Assembly: GCA_003523085.1 (NCBI GenBank) | Contig: DPHD01000045.1 | Coordinates: 1 to 9,579 of the forward strand | Direction of reading: 5' to 3' | Length of the DNA: 9,579 bases | Origin: Oceanospirillaceae bacterium | Lineage (GTDB): Bacteria > Pseudomonadota > Gammaproteobacteria > Pseudomonadales > Balneatricaceae | Shown here: positions 1-7,334 of the stretch, piece by piece | Position numbering within the stretch: the stretch's first letter is position 1 | Layout of the letters: the number at the start of each line of letters is the position of its first letter | Notes under the pieces: generated by a model | The model's database searches: none | The model's input: the letters and a program-made list of their open reading frames with translations, nothing else | Told to the model about the DNA's origin: nothing | Made by a program: the position numbers and the translations under genes

Positions 1-1698
1 GCTCTGGCCTTAGCGCAAGCTTTAGAGGAGCAAGCAGAACCAGCTATAGGAGCTGCAATTGTGCCTTTGTGGGCGCCACTAGCTGGCGGCGCTGCGGCAC
101 TGGGGGTCGTGTCGGGTTCTGGGAGTAGCACTGAAGGGGTCACCTCACCTGCAACCCCAGTGCCGGCGACCTTAGTAGAAGGCGACGTGAGCGCGGGGCC
201 TGTGATTGCAGGCCACGGTTTGTTGGTTAAGGTGTTCGATAACCAAGGCAAGGTGCTGGACACTGCCCCCGTTGAAGACGATGGCACGTTCAAACTGGAC
301 TTGCTCAATACCTATAGAGGCTTGGCATTGCTACAAGTAATTGACCTTAAAGACGAGGATAATAACGATTATATTAACGAGGTTGACGGCCAGGCTAAGG
401 ATTTAGAAGGTGATTTACGTAGTGTCGTTTTTATTGACGGCAACGGGACCTACAAGGTGCCAGTCAATCCACTAACCGAAATGGCGGTACTGAGTTTATT
501 ATTAAAAGCCGGAGATAAAGGCACATCAGAAACAGTGTTGGGAGACATTACTGCTGTTCAAGTAGACGAGGCCATGGCCAAAATAGCCAATGCTTTTGGG
601 CTTTCGGGCTTGAGTCAAACACCGTTGCTAACCATTGATGCCAAAGGCCAACCTAATACCGACAGTGATGCTTATGGGGCTTCCTTGGCGCTATTGTCGG
701 CTATGGCGCAAGAACAAGGCCAAACTATGCCGCAGTTATTAAAACAATTGGGCGATGAGATCGAGCAGTCGTCAGATCACCAGTTGAGTTTAGATGCGCG
801 CTACAAAATGCTCGCTTTAGCTAGGAATATGGGTATGGATACACCTATTCAGGCCGAAACACTAAAGCTGCCTAATGCAGAACATATTGAGGGCGCTTGG
901 CATAGTTTACAAAACGTGGTGTCTGCTGAGCTTAATGCAAATGTCACAGCGACCCAAATGGGCTTAATTGGTATACAAAATGCTAGCGACCCAGCAACCA
1001 TTAGTTTGGTGAATGATTTACTAAAGCGCTACTCAGGCGACACCAGTAGCATGGACAGTGTGGCGGAAGTGCAGCAATTGGTAGACGACACTAACAGCTT
1101 GTTGCTGGCAGTGGATAACGGCACAGCGCCGAGCTTAGCGCTGTTGCATAAGCTGGGCCTAAGTCAAGTGACTGATGCTACCTTGGGGGTAGTGCAACAA
1201 GCCTTGGCAGCCTTGCCGGCGGATAAGCTAGCGATAGACACATGGGGCGAGCTCAACAACTTGGCCACCCAAGAGGTAAATGAGTACAATGCTGCACTGG
1301 CGGCAATGCAAGGTTATACGGGTGGCGGTGACTTAACCGATGCACAGTTTAGCGACCTAGGTATTGATGTGTCGACTATTGTACCTAATGGCATTGTGCA
1401 AGATGACCATTTAAGCTTTATTGAATCGGCCCTTGCACGATTAAATGCAAATGCTGGTGCGGCACCACTGACTCACGAAGCCATTGCTGCCGCGGTTGAT
1501 TCTTATGCCAATATTATTGGTTTGTTAGATACGTCTTCTATTCTTGATATCACCAATTTCGAAAATATAGGGTTGAGCAATGTGACCACCATTAACCAGA
1601 GTCGAGATGTTAGCCTGACGCTTAAAAATGCAAATTATGCCGATATAGACACCTTAGCTGAGCTAGAACAAGTGATTAATACTGCGATTACGTTATAA
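1..1698 (+). CDS. C-terminal part of a large adhesin-like surface/secreted protein (5' end outside window)
   Basis: The frame is open from the first base, so this is the last 565 residues of a longer protein ending at TAA 1696-1698. A GTG at 61 could serve as a start, but it falls inside a continuous hydrophobic run and has no ribosome binding site, so I reject it. From the window edge the order is: an Ala/Glu-rich stretch (1-20); a hydrophobic Gly/Ala segment (about 17-37) followed by GSGSS, resembling the low-complexity hinge near the N-terminus of BapA-type adhesins; a Thr/Pro/Val linker (about 44-58); a beta-rich Ig-like domain (about 60-155) with an acidic loop DEDNNDYINE at 118-127 that could bind calcium; then a long helical, Ala/Leu-rich region to the end. 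No C-terminal Gly-Asp-rich RTX nonapeptides, LPXTG-type anchor or OmpA-like domain is visible. The family is recognised by style only; function in adhesion or biofilm is inference. Confidence 0.6.
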   Translation, partial: ALALAQALEEQAEPAIGAAIVPLWAPLAGGAAALGVVSGSGSSTEGVTSPATPVPATLVEGDVSAGPVIAGHGLLVKVFDNQGKVLDTAPVEDDGTFKLDLLNTYRGLALLQVIDLKDEDNNDYINEVDGQAKDLEGDLRSVVFIDGNGTYKVPVNPLTEMAVLSLLLKAGDKGTSETVLGDITAVQVDEAMAKIANAFGLSGLSQTPLLTIDAKGQPNTDSDAYGASLALLSAMAQEQGQTMPQLLKQLGDEIEQSSDHQLSLDARYKMLALARNMGMDTPIQAETLKLPNAEHIEGAWHSLQNVVSAELNANVTATQMGLIGIQNASDPATISLVNDLLKRYSGDTSSMDSVAEVQQLVDDTNSLLLAVDNGTAPSLALLHKLGLSQVTDATLGVVQQALAALPADKLAIDTWGELNNLATQEVNEYNAALAAMQGYTGGGDLTDAQFSDLGIDVSTIVPNGIVQDDHLSFIESALARLNANAGAAPLTHEAIAAAVDSYANIIGLLDTSSILDITNFENIGLSNVTTINQSRDVSLTLKNANYADIDTLAELEQVINTAITL

Positions 1699-1701
1699 CT
1701 T

Positions 1702-2490
1702 TTAGTCGAGTCCACGGGCAATAAAGTGAGGGTTAAGTATATCCTTTTTGCCATACACCATGGCTTCGCCAGAGGCCTGTTTTACACTACCGCCAGCACC
1801 CTCCAACACCGCTTGGGCAGCGGCCGTGTCCCACTCACAGGTTGGCGCTAGGCGGGGGTAATAGTCGGCTAAACCTTCGGCAATCCGAATAAACTTGAGA
1901 GAGCTGCCGGCTTGTACAAGTGTCACTGCTCCAAGTGTTTCGATAAGGTTTTTGGTGGCCTCATTGAGGTGGCTTTTGCTGGCTAATACCCTTAGTGGGG
2001 TTTGTGCGGCTACGCAGGCAATTGGTGAGCTTGTAAGAGGTTGGGTTTGTTGTTGTTTATAAGCTCCAAGGCTATCGCCACCCCAATACACTGTATTCGC
2101 CACTGGTACACCCACCAAACCAAAACTGGGTTTGTTGGCTTCTATTAAGGCGAGGTTAACGGTGAATTGGCCATTTTTGCTGATAAATTCTTTGGTACCA
2201 TCCAAGGGGTCTATTAACCAATAACAGGCATTGTAGTGGGGGATTTTTAAAGAATCTGCATCTTCTTCTGAAACCACAGGAATGTGGGGAGTGAGCTCCT
2301 TTAGGCCCGCCATCAAAAAATGATGGGCGGCTAGGTCTGCTGCCGTTACGGGGGATGCGTCGGCTTTGCTGTCAATGCCAAAGTCATCCCCTTGGTAGAT
2401 GTCTAAAATGGCATCGCCCGCGGCTTTGGTGAGCTGAACCAGGTCGGCAAGAAGCTGGCTATTGGTGACTATTTTTTGTGCTTGTAACAT
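1702..2490 (-). CDS. cysQ: 3'(2'),5'-bisphosphate nucleotidase CysQ
   Basis: CysQ is a magnesium-dependent phosphatase that hydrolyses 3'-phosphoadenosine 5'-phosphate (PAP) to AMP, clearing the by-product of PAPS use. The 262-residue protein is a normal length for the inositol-monophosphatase superfamily. The metal-binding signatures are all present: SEED at 74-77, DPLDGT at 94-99 (within WLIDPLDGTKEF) and the C-terminal CEWDTAAAQ motif with W220-D221. The ATG at 2490 is preceded by AAGAGGA about seven bases upstream, which supports this start. It is the last gene of the cys operon, 11 bases after the cysNC stop, so it is probably co-transcribed with the enzymes that make PAPS. Its stop is only three bases from the stop of the convergent upstream gene. 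No missing residue or frameshift is seen. Confidence 0.95.
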   Translation of the reverse strand: MLQAQKIVTNSQLLADLVQLTKAAGDAILDIYQGDDFGIDSKADASPVTAADLAAHHFLMAGLKELTPHIPVVSEEDADSLKIPHYNACYWLIDPLDGTKEFISKNGQFTVNLALIEANKPSFGLVGVPVANTVYWGGDSLGAYKQQQTQPLTSSPIACVAAQTPLRVLASKSHLNEATKNLIETLGAVTLVQAGSSLKFIRIAEGLADYYPRLAPTCEWDTAAAQAVLEGAGGSVKQASGEAMVYGKKDILNPHFIARGLD

Positions 2491-2501
2491 GCTTATTCCT
2501 C

Positions 2502-4400
2502 TTACTCTAATTTCAACTCTACAATCACTTGCTGTTTTAATTGTTCGGCAATACGCTCGGCGCTAACAATGCTGGTATCCACTTCAAAGTCGGCATTGAT
2601 GGGGGGTTCGTAGGGGCTGTTGATGCCGGTGAAATTGGGTATTTCGCCCTTTCTTGCCTTTTTGTACAAGCCTTTTGGATCCCGTTGTTCTGCTACGTCG
2701 AGGGGCGTATTAACGAATATTTCTACAAATTCACCCTCCTCAAAACGCGCCTTGGCGGCGTCTCGCTCGGCTCTAAAAGGCGATATGAAGGCGGTAATCA
2801 CCACTAACCCGGCATCCACCATCAGGTGTGCCACTTCGGTAATGCGGCGTATGTTTTCTACGCGGTCGGCTTCGGTAAAACCAAGGTCTTTATTGAGGCC
2901 ATGACGCACGTTGTCACCGTCTAATAAATAAGTACGAATGCCCTGTTGGTGTAATTTTTGTTCTAACAGGTTAGCAATGGTGGATTTTCCGGAGCCGCTT
3001 AAACCAGTGAGCCATAACACTTTGCCCCTGTGGCTGTTGAGTCGGTTGCGTTGGGTTTTGTCGACCGTGAGCTCTTGTTTGTGCACGTTGCTTGCGCGTC
3101 GCAAGGCATGGCTAATCATGCCTGCGGCCACTGTGGCATTACTAAACCGGTCCACCAAAATAAGGCTGCCTAAGGGCTGGCAGTCGGCAAAGGCTTCAAA
3201 AGCAACGGCTTTGTCGAGGCTCAGTTTCACCACGGCGATGTCATTGAGCCCCAGCGAGCGGGCGGCATTTTGCTCTAAGGTATTGACGTTAATGGTGTGT
3301 TTGATGTCGGTGATTTGGGCATTAACCCAGTTAGTACCAATTTGTAGGCCGTAAGAGCGGCCAGTGAAACCTTGTTCTTGGTCCATCCATACCAGCTCCA
3401 CTTCAAACTGGTCAGACACTTGGCACGGGTCTTGGGCTGCAACTAGCATGTCACCCCGAGAGGCATCTACTTCCCTGTCTAGAGTAATAGTTACGGCTTG
3501 GCTGGCGCGGGCGTTTGGTAACTGTTGATCAAATAAAACAATGTCTTTTACTTTGGCCACGGAACCCGCGGGTAAAATACGGATTTCATCTCCAGGCGCA
3601 ATGACACCAGAGGCTATGGTGCCCGAAAAACCTCTAAAATCAAGGTGAGGGCGGTTTACCCATTGAACCGGCATTCTAAAGGCGTGTTGTTCCAAATCGT
3701 TGGTGGTAGGCACAGTTTCTAAAAATGCCATTAAGGTTGGGCCTTTAAACCATGGCATGTGGCTGGCGCGGGTGATGATGTTGTCGCCTTTTAAGGCCGA
3801 TACCGGAATAGAAGTGATTTTTTCAAACTTAAGTTGTTTGGCAAATTCAGCAAACGTCTGTTCGATGGCATTAAAGGTGCCCTGTTTATAGTCCACCAGG
3901 TCCATCTTGTTAACCGCTAACATCACCTGCTTAATACCTAATAGGGAGCAGATAAAGGCATGGCGTTTAGTTTGTTCTAAGACGCCTTTACGGGCATCTA
4001 TTAAGATCACGGCTAGGTCTGTGGTAGAGGCCCCGGTGACCATGTTACGGGTGTATTGTTCGTGCCCCGGGGTATCTGCAACAATAAATTTACGTTTATC
4101 GGTGTTGAAAAAACGATAGGCTACGTCGATGGTGATGCCTTGCTCACGTTCTGCCGCTAGGCCGTCTACCAGCAAGGCGTAGTCGATGTCGCCGCCTTGG
4201 GTGCCGTAGGTGGCAGACTCATTTTGTAATGATGACACTTGGTCATCAAAAATACATTTGGCCTCAAATAATAGGCGGCCGATGAGGGTCGATTTTCCGT
4301 CATCTACGCTGCCACAGGTAATAAAGCGTAATAGGTCTAAGTCGTTTTGTTGTTGCAAAAACTGGTCGATATGAGTGATGGGCTGGTTTGCATTAGACAT
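2502..4400 (-). CDS. cysNC: Bifunctional sulfate adenylyltransferase GTPase subunit / APS kinase (CysN-CysC fusion)
   Basis: This 632-residue fusion carries two steps of cytoplasmic sulfate activation. The N-terminal part (about 1-440) is CysN, the GTPase subunit that drives ATP sulfurylase with CysD. It has P-loop GSVDDGKS (30-37), the GITID effector segment (88-92), DTPGH (109-113) and NKMD (164-167), followed by EF-Tu-like beta-barrel domains. The C-terminal part (about 455-632) is CysC, APS kinase, which phosphorylates APS to PAPS. It has P-loop GLSGSGKS (466-473), DGDNVRHGLNKDLGF (494-508), FISPFRAERD (538-547, the Ser540 region matching the historically phosphorylated serine) and the RDPKGLYKKA lid motif. 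This is the NodQ/CysNC architecture known from rhizobia and pseudomonads. The ATG overlaps the cysD stop by one base (TAATG) and has a strong AGGAGGGG site just upstream, so translation is probably coupled. Confidence 0.96.
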   Translation of the reverse strand: MSNANQPITHIDQFLQQQNDLDLLRFITCGSVDDGKSTLIGRLLFEAKCIFDDQVSSLQNESATYGTQGGDIDYALLVDGLAAEREQGITIDVAYRFFNTDKRKFIVADTPGHEQYTRNMVTGASTTDLAVILIDARKGVLEQTKRHAFICSLLGIKQVMLAVNKMDLVDYKQGTFNAIEQTFAEFAKQLKFEKITSIPVSALKGDNIITRASHMPWFKGPTLMAFLETVPTTNDLEQHAFRMPVQWVNRPHLDFRGFSGTIASGVIAPGDEIRILPAGSVAKVKDIVLFDQQLPNARASQAVTITLDREVDASRGDMLVAAQDPCQVSDQFEVELVWMDQEQGFTGRSYGLQIGTNWVNAQITDIKHTINVNTLEQNAARSLGLNDIAVVKLSLDKAVAFEAFADCQPLGSLILVDRFSNATVAAGMISHALRRASNVHKQELTVDKTQRNRLNSHRGKVLWLTGLSGSGKSTIANLLEQKLHQQGIRTYLLDGDNVRHGLNKDLGFTEADRVENIRRITEVAHLMVDAGLVVITAFISPFRAERDAAKARFEEGEFVEIFVNTPLDVAEQRDPKGLYKKARKGEIPNFTGINSPYEPPINADFEVDTSIVSAERIAEQLKQQVIVELKLE

Positions 4401-5887
4401 TAAAAATACCCCTCCTGCTTCTTCTTTTCCATAGAGGCGGTGCTGTCGCTATCTATAGCTCTACCTTGGCGCTCGCTAGTACGGGCTTGCAATAGTTCTA
4501 GAATGATTTTTTCCAAGGAGTTTGCTTGTGACTCGATAGCGCCTGTTAAGGGATAGCACCCTAAGGTTCTAAAGCGTATGTCTTTAATGGCCACAGACTC
4601 GCCAGGCATCAATTTTAAGCGCTCGTCGTCTACCATCATGAGCATACCGTCGCGTTCTATCACAGGGCGTGGTTGGGAAAAATAGAGTGGCACAATAGGG
4701 ATGCTTTCACGGTAGATATATTGCCAAATATCAAGCTCAGTCCAGTTAGAGATAGGGAATACACGAATGCTTTGTGTGGGTTGCTTATGGCCGTTGTACA
4801 GATTCCACAATTCGGGCCGTTGGTTTTTGGGATCCCAGCGATGGCTTTTGTTACGGAACGAAAACACCCGTTCTTTAGCGCGGCTCTTCTCTTCGTCACG
4901 GCGTGCACCGCCAAAGGCCACATCAAACCCGTATTTGTCGAGGGCTTGTTTGAGACCTTGGGTTTTCATGATGTCGGTATGTAATGCACTGCCATGTTCG
5001 AGGGGGCTAATGTCGCGCTCAATGCCTTCTGGGTTGGTGTGTACGATCAGCTCCATACCAGCTTCTTGAGCCATATAGTCACGGAACTGGTACATTTCCT
5101 CAAACTTCCAGCGGGTGTCTACATGTAACAATGGAAACGGTGGTGGGCTGGGGTAAAAGGCTTTACGCGCCAGATGCAGCATCACCGCGCTGTCTTTGCC
5201 TACGGAGTACATCATCACCGGCTTTGCGGCGGTGGCCATGACTTCACGCAGTATGTGTATGCTTTGTGCTTCTAGGCGATCTAAATGGCTCAACTCGTTA
5301 GCAAACATTGATTGAACGGGCTTGCGGGCCATATGCTGGGCCATATGCAATTGGCTAGGGTATGCGACTAAACCTAAACTGGCTTGGCCGCATGGGGTGG
5401 CTAGTTGCTCTGGGCTGTTGTCCCGTTGTATCTGGCGCATAAGGCTGGTGCAGTGGGCGTGGGGCAAAAACAAGGTGTCTTTACCGGCGTGCAGGGTTAG
5501 CGCTTTAAGAGCCTCTAATAAGCTGTTAGCGGTGTAAGCGGCTTCGCTCCATAACCAGCGGCGGCCTTGGCGTGCATCGTTGGCCAACAATCCATGGTGA
5601 CCGTCTGTGGTGGTGAATAGTTGCAACATTAACACGCTATGGCGGCGTTTTTTGGCTTGGCAGAGTAGGTGATTTAACACTTGTGGTTTGAGTGGGCTGT
5701 CGGTCTCATCACGCAGCTGGTTAGTATCCAACACGTGAGGAAGTAGGTTGGTTTTTTCTAACCACCGATCTACCGCTCTACGGTTGTCTGCGAGTCCTTG
5801 CTGTAATAAATGTTCTTGTAGCTGTGGTGTGTCCCAAACCAATGGGTGTTGGTTGAGATGAGTTTGATAGGTTGTTAGGTCTAGCAT
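4400..5887 (-). CDS. cysD: Sulfate adenylyltransferase subunit 2 (CysD) with an unrecognised N-terminal extension of about 193 residues
   Basis: CysD is the PP-loop catalytic subunit of ATP sulfurylase, making APS from ATP and sulfate together with CysN. Residues 194-495 form a complete CysD of 302 residues, the same length as the E. coli protein: SVGKDS PP-loop (228-233), LLHVDT (253-258), GGARRDEEKSRAKER (326-340), HRWDPKNQRPELWN (349-362), NWTELDIWQYI (381-391) and the SMEKKKQEGYF end. Residues 1-193 are extra; I recognise no family in them. They look alpha/beta (strands near 84-91, 137-141 and 171-176) with His/Cys-rich spots such as LPHAHC (141-146). Codon use across the extension resembles the rest of the gene. 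Met194 (at 5308) would give the canonical start but lacks a clear Shine-Dalgarno. The ATG at 5887 also has only a weak GGTG, so the true start is not settled. First gene of the operon. Confidence 0.93.
   Translation of the reverse strand: MLDLTTYQTHLNQHPLVWDTPQLQEHLLQQGLADNRRAVDRWLEKTNLLPHVLDTNQLRDETDSPLKPQVLNHLLCQAKKRRHSVLMLQLFTTTDGHHGLLANDARQGRRWLWSEAAYTANSLLEALKALTLHAGKDTLFLPHAHCTSLMRQIQRDNSPEQLATPCGQASLGLVAYPSQLHMAQHMARKPVQSMFANELSHLDRLEAQSIHILREVMATAAKPVMMYSVGKDSAVMLHLARKAFYPSPPPFPLLHVDTRWKFEEMYQFRDYMAQEAGMELIVHTNPEGIERDISPLEHGSALHTDIMKTQGLKQALDKYGFDVAFGGARRDEEKSRAKERVFSFRNKSHRWDPKNQRPELWNLYNGHKQPTQSIRVFPISNWTELDIWQYIYRESIPIVPLYFSQPRPVIERDGMLMMVDDERLKLMPGESVAIKDIRFRTLGCYPLTGAIESQANSLEKIILELLQARTSERQGRAIDSDSTASMEKKKQEGYF
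5326..5349. repeat. Near-perfect tandem 12-base repeat inside cysD
   Basis: Two adjacent 12-base units, GGGCCATATGCT and GGGCCATATGCA on the plus strand, differ only at the last base. On the coding (minus) strand they encode HMAQ-HMAR at residues 181-188 of the long CysD. They sit just before Met194, where the canonical CysD begins. They may mark a linker that grew by slippage. Confidence 0.7.
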
Positions 5888-5990
5888 AAAGCACCATGTC
5901 TTAAAATGTGGTATTAAATAAACACATATGAAATACCTTGTTTAAATGGATGCTACACTTAATTTATCTTTATTGAAATACATTTAAAGA
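5888..5990 (-). promoter_or_regulatory. AT-rich leader and presumed promoter region of the cysD operon
   Basis: This is the only non-coding space upstream of cysD, so the operon promoter should lie here. It is strongly AT-rich. Two copies of TGAAATAC occur at 5929-5936 and 5974-5981, 45 bases apart. An 8-base inverted repeat, TTTAAATG (5941-5948) and CATTTAAA (5981-5988), flanks 32 bases. A TTTAAT -10-like hexamer occurs on the minus strand at about 5911-5916, but no good -35 accompanies it, as is common for activator-dependent promoters. Control by CysB, the usual regulator of these genes, is an inference; I cannot identify a convincing CysB site. Confidence 0.4.
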
Positions 5991-6080
5991 CAGGTCGGGT
6001 CTTTGCGAGCCTAGTGAAGCAATCCAAGCCCGCGGTCTATGGACTGCCACAGGCTTTCAGCCTTCGCAGAGACGGGCAGG
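5991..6080. repeat. REP-like imperfect palindrome between kynU and cysD
   Basis: The left arm, CGGGTCTTTGCGAG followed by GAAGCAATCC (about 5996-6025), is mirrored by a right arm containing GGACTGCC and TCGCAGAGACGGGC (about 6041-6077). The outer stem GTCTTTGCGA (5999-6008) pairs with TCGCAGAGAC (6064-6073) over ten positions with one G-U wobble. The inner arms GCAATCC and GGACTGC pair less perfectly. A small hairpin, AGGCT-TTC-AGCCT (6051-6063), is nested in the right arm. The TTGCGAG...GAAGCAATCC core resembles dispersed palindromic intergenic repeats seen in many bacterial genomes. It begins a few bases after the kynU stop, where it could protect the kyn transcript 3' end or attenuate read-through toward cysD. 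It contains no ORF. Confidence 0.65.
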
Positions 6081-6085
6081 CTGGG

Positions 6086-7321
6086 CTAAGTCACCGCCTG
6101 TTTGGCGAGGAATTTTTCCTGATTCCATAGCTCATGGGTCATAATGTCCACTAAGGCATCCACCGTGTCCCAAAGATCTACATAACGTAAATACAGGGGG
6201 GTAAAGCCAAAACGAAGGTGGTCTGGCGCCCTAAAGTCACCAATAATATTGCGCTCGATTAGGGCTTGAATAATAGCGTAACCCTGCTCGTGGACCAGTG
6301 ACACTTGGCTGCCCCGCACGCTGGTATCTAGCGGTGAGCCAAGTTCAAACCAAGGGCAGCGTTGTTGCACTAACTGAATAAACAAGTCGCCCATGTGGCT
6401 CGATTTTTGCCTTACTTGGTTTAAGTCGGCTTGTAGCATGACATCCAGTGCCACTTCTAAGGCGGCATTGGCCAACACCGGTGGCGTACCACACATGGCT
6501 TGTTGTATGCCGCTAGCCCCTTGGTACTCGTCGTTAAAATCAAACGGTTTAGCGTGCCCTAGCCAGCCAGTTAAAGGTTGTTCGAACTCATGTTGCAGAC
6601 GCTTAGCTACATAAACAAAAGCGGGGGAACCTGGGCCGCCATTAAGGTATTTGTAGGTACAGCCTACGGCTAGGTCAGCATTCACCGTATCCAAGTGAAT
6701 GGGCATGGCACCGACCGAGTGGCACAAATCCCACATCATTAAGGCGCCGTGTTGCTGCGCCTGCTGGGTAACGGCAGGCATGTCCCACATGGCGCCGGTT
6801 TTAAAATGTACGTGGGTGAGCAGTACTAAGGCGGTGTCATCATCAATGGCGTCTAACACTTGGTCGCGCGGTAAAGCGACCACTTGCACTTGGTCGCCCA
6901 GCAACTTGGCTAACCCTTGCAGCAGGTACAAGTCGGTGGCGAAGTTACCGGTTTCGGTAATTAACTTGCTACGGCCTGGGCGCATCTTTACGGCGGCGGC
7001 GGCGAGCTTAAATATATTAATCGAGGTGGTGTCGCAGGCCAATACTTGGCCCGCTTCAGCGCCAATTAACTGGCCGATTTTGTCTCCAAGTTGCTCAGGC
7101 TTTTGCATCCATTGATTGCTGTTCCAGCTGCGGATGAGGTCTACGCCCCATTGTTGAGTAATTACTTCTTGTACGTGTGCTGCCGTGGCTTTGGGGAGTA
7201 CACCTAAGGAATTACCATCGAGGTAAATCAGGTCTTGTGCCAAACTAAACTGATCTCGCAGGGGTGCTAGCCTGTCGTTATGGTCAAGTGTTTGAAAGTC
7301 GGCTCGGGTTAGCTTGGTCAT
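6086..7321 (-). CDS. kynU: Kynureninase
   Basis: KynU is a pyridoxal-phosphate enzyme that splits L-kynurenine into anthranilate and L-alanine in tryptophan breakdown. The 411-residue length is typical. Visible family marks are YLDGNSLG (33-40), the SWN segment near 65, WDLCHSVGA (197-205) with Asp198 expected to contact the cofactor ring nitrogen, TYKYLNGGPGSP (222-233) with Lys224 the expected Schiff-base lysine, and GDFRAPDHLRFGFTPLY (361-377) for substrate binding. The ATG at 7321 follows the kynA stop by 13 bases, so the two genes form one operon. The ribosome binding site is weak (an AGAGAC about ten bases upstream), which suggests dependence on kynA translation. The stop is TAG at 6086-6088, immediately followed by the REP-like palindrome. 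Confidence 0.96.
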   Translation of the reverse strand: MTKLTRADFQTLDHNDRLAPLRDQFSLAQDLIYLDGNSLGVLPKATAAHVQEVITQQWGVDLIRSWNSNQWMQKPEQLGDKIGQLIGAEAGQVLACDTTSINIFKLAAAAVKMRPGRSKLITETGNFATDLYLLQGLAKLLGDQVQVVALPRDQVLDAIDDDTALVLLTHVHFKTGAMWDMPAVTQQAQQHGALMMWDLCHSVGAMPIHLDTVNADLAVGCTYKYLNGGPGSPAFVYVAKRLQHEFEQPLTGWLGHAKPFDFNDEYQGASGIQQAMCGTPPVLANAALEVALDVMLQADLNQVRQKSSHMGDLFIQLVQQRCPWFELGSPLDTSVRGSQVSLVHEQGYAIIQALIERNIIGDFRAPDHLRFGFTPLYLRYVDLWDTVDALVDIMTHELWNQEKFLAKQAVT

Positions 7322-7334
7322 GGTTTTTGTGTCT

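Noticed and set aside
61..1698. GTG at position 61 as the true start of the first gene
   Set aside because: The frame is open without a stop back to base 1, the sequence upstream of 61 reads as protein, and there is no Shine-Dalgarno, so the gene begins outside the window.
2541..3354. Several plus-strand open frames opposite cysNC
   Set aside because: They lie wholly antisense to a strongly conserved gene, overlap each other in different frames and show no recognisable protein family.
4660..5069. Open frames on both strands inside cysD
   Set aside because: They are in alternative frames of the well-conserved CysD core, and nothing in their sequences resembles a protein family.
5991..6080. 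A tRNA or riboswitch in the kynU-cysD gap
   Set aside because: The fold is a single long imperfect palindrome with nested small hairpins; there is no cloverleaf, T-loop sequence or known riboswitch core.
6393..7115. Plus-strand open frames opposite kynU
   Set aside because: They are shadows of kynU, rich in Cys, Ser and Trp as expected from antisense reading, with no ribosome binding sites.
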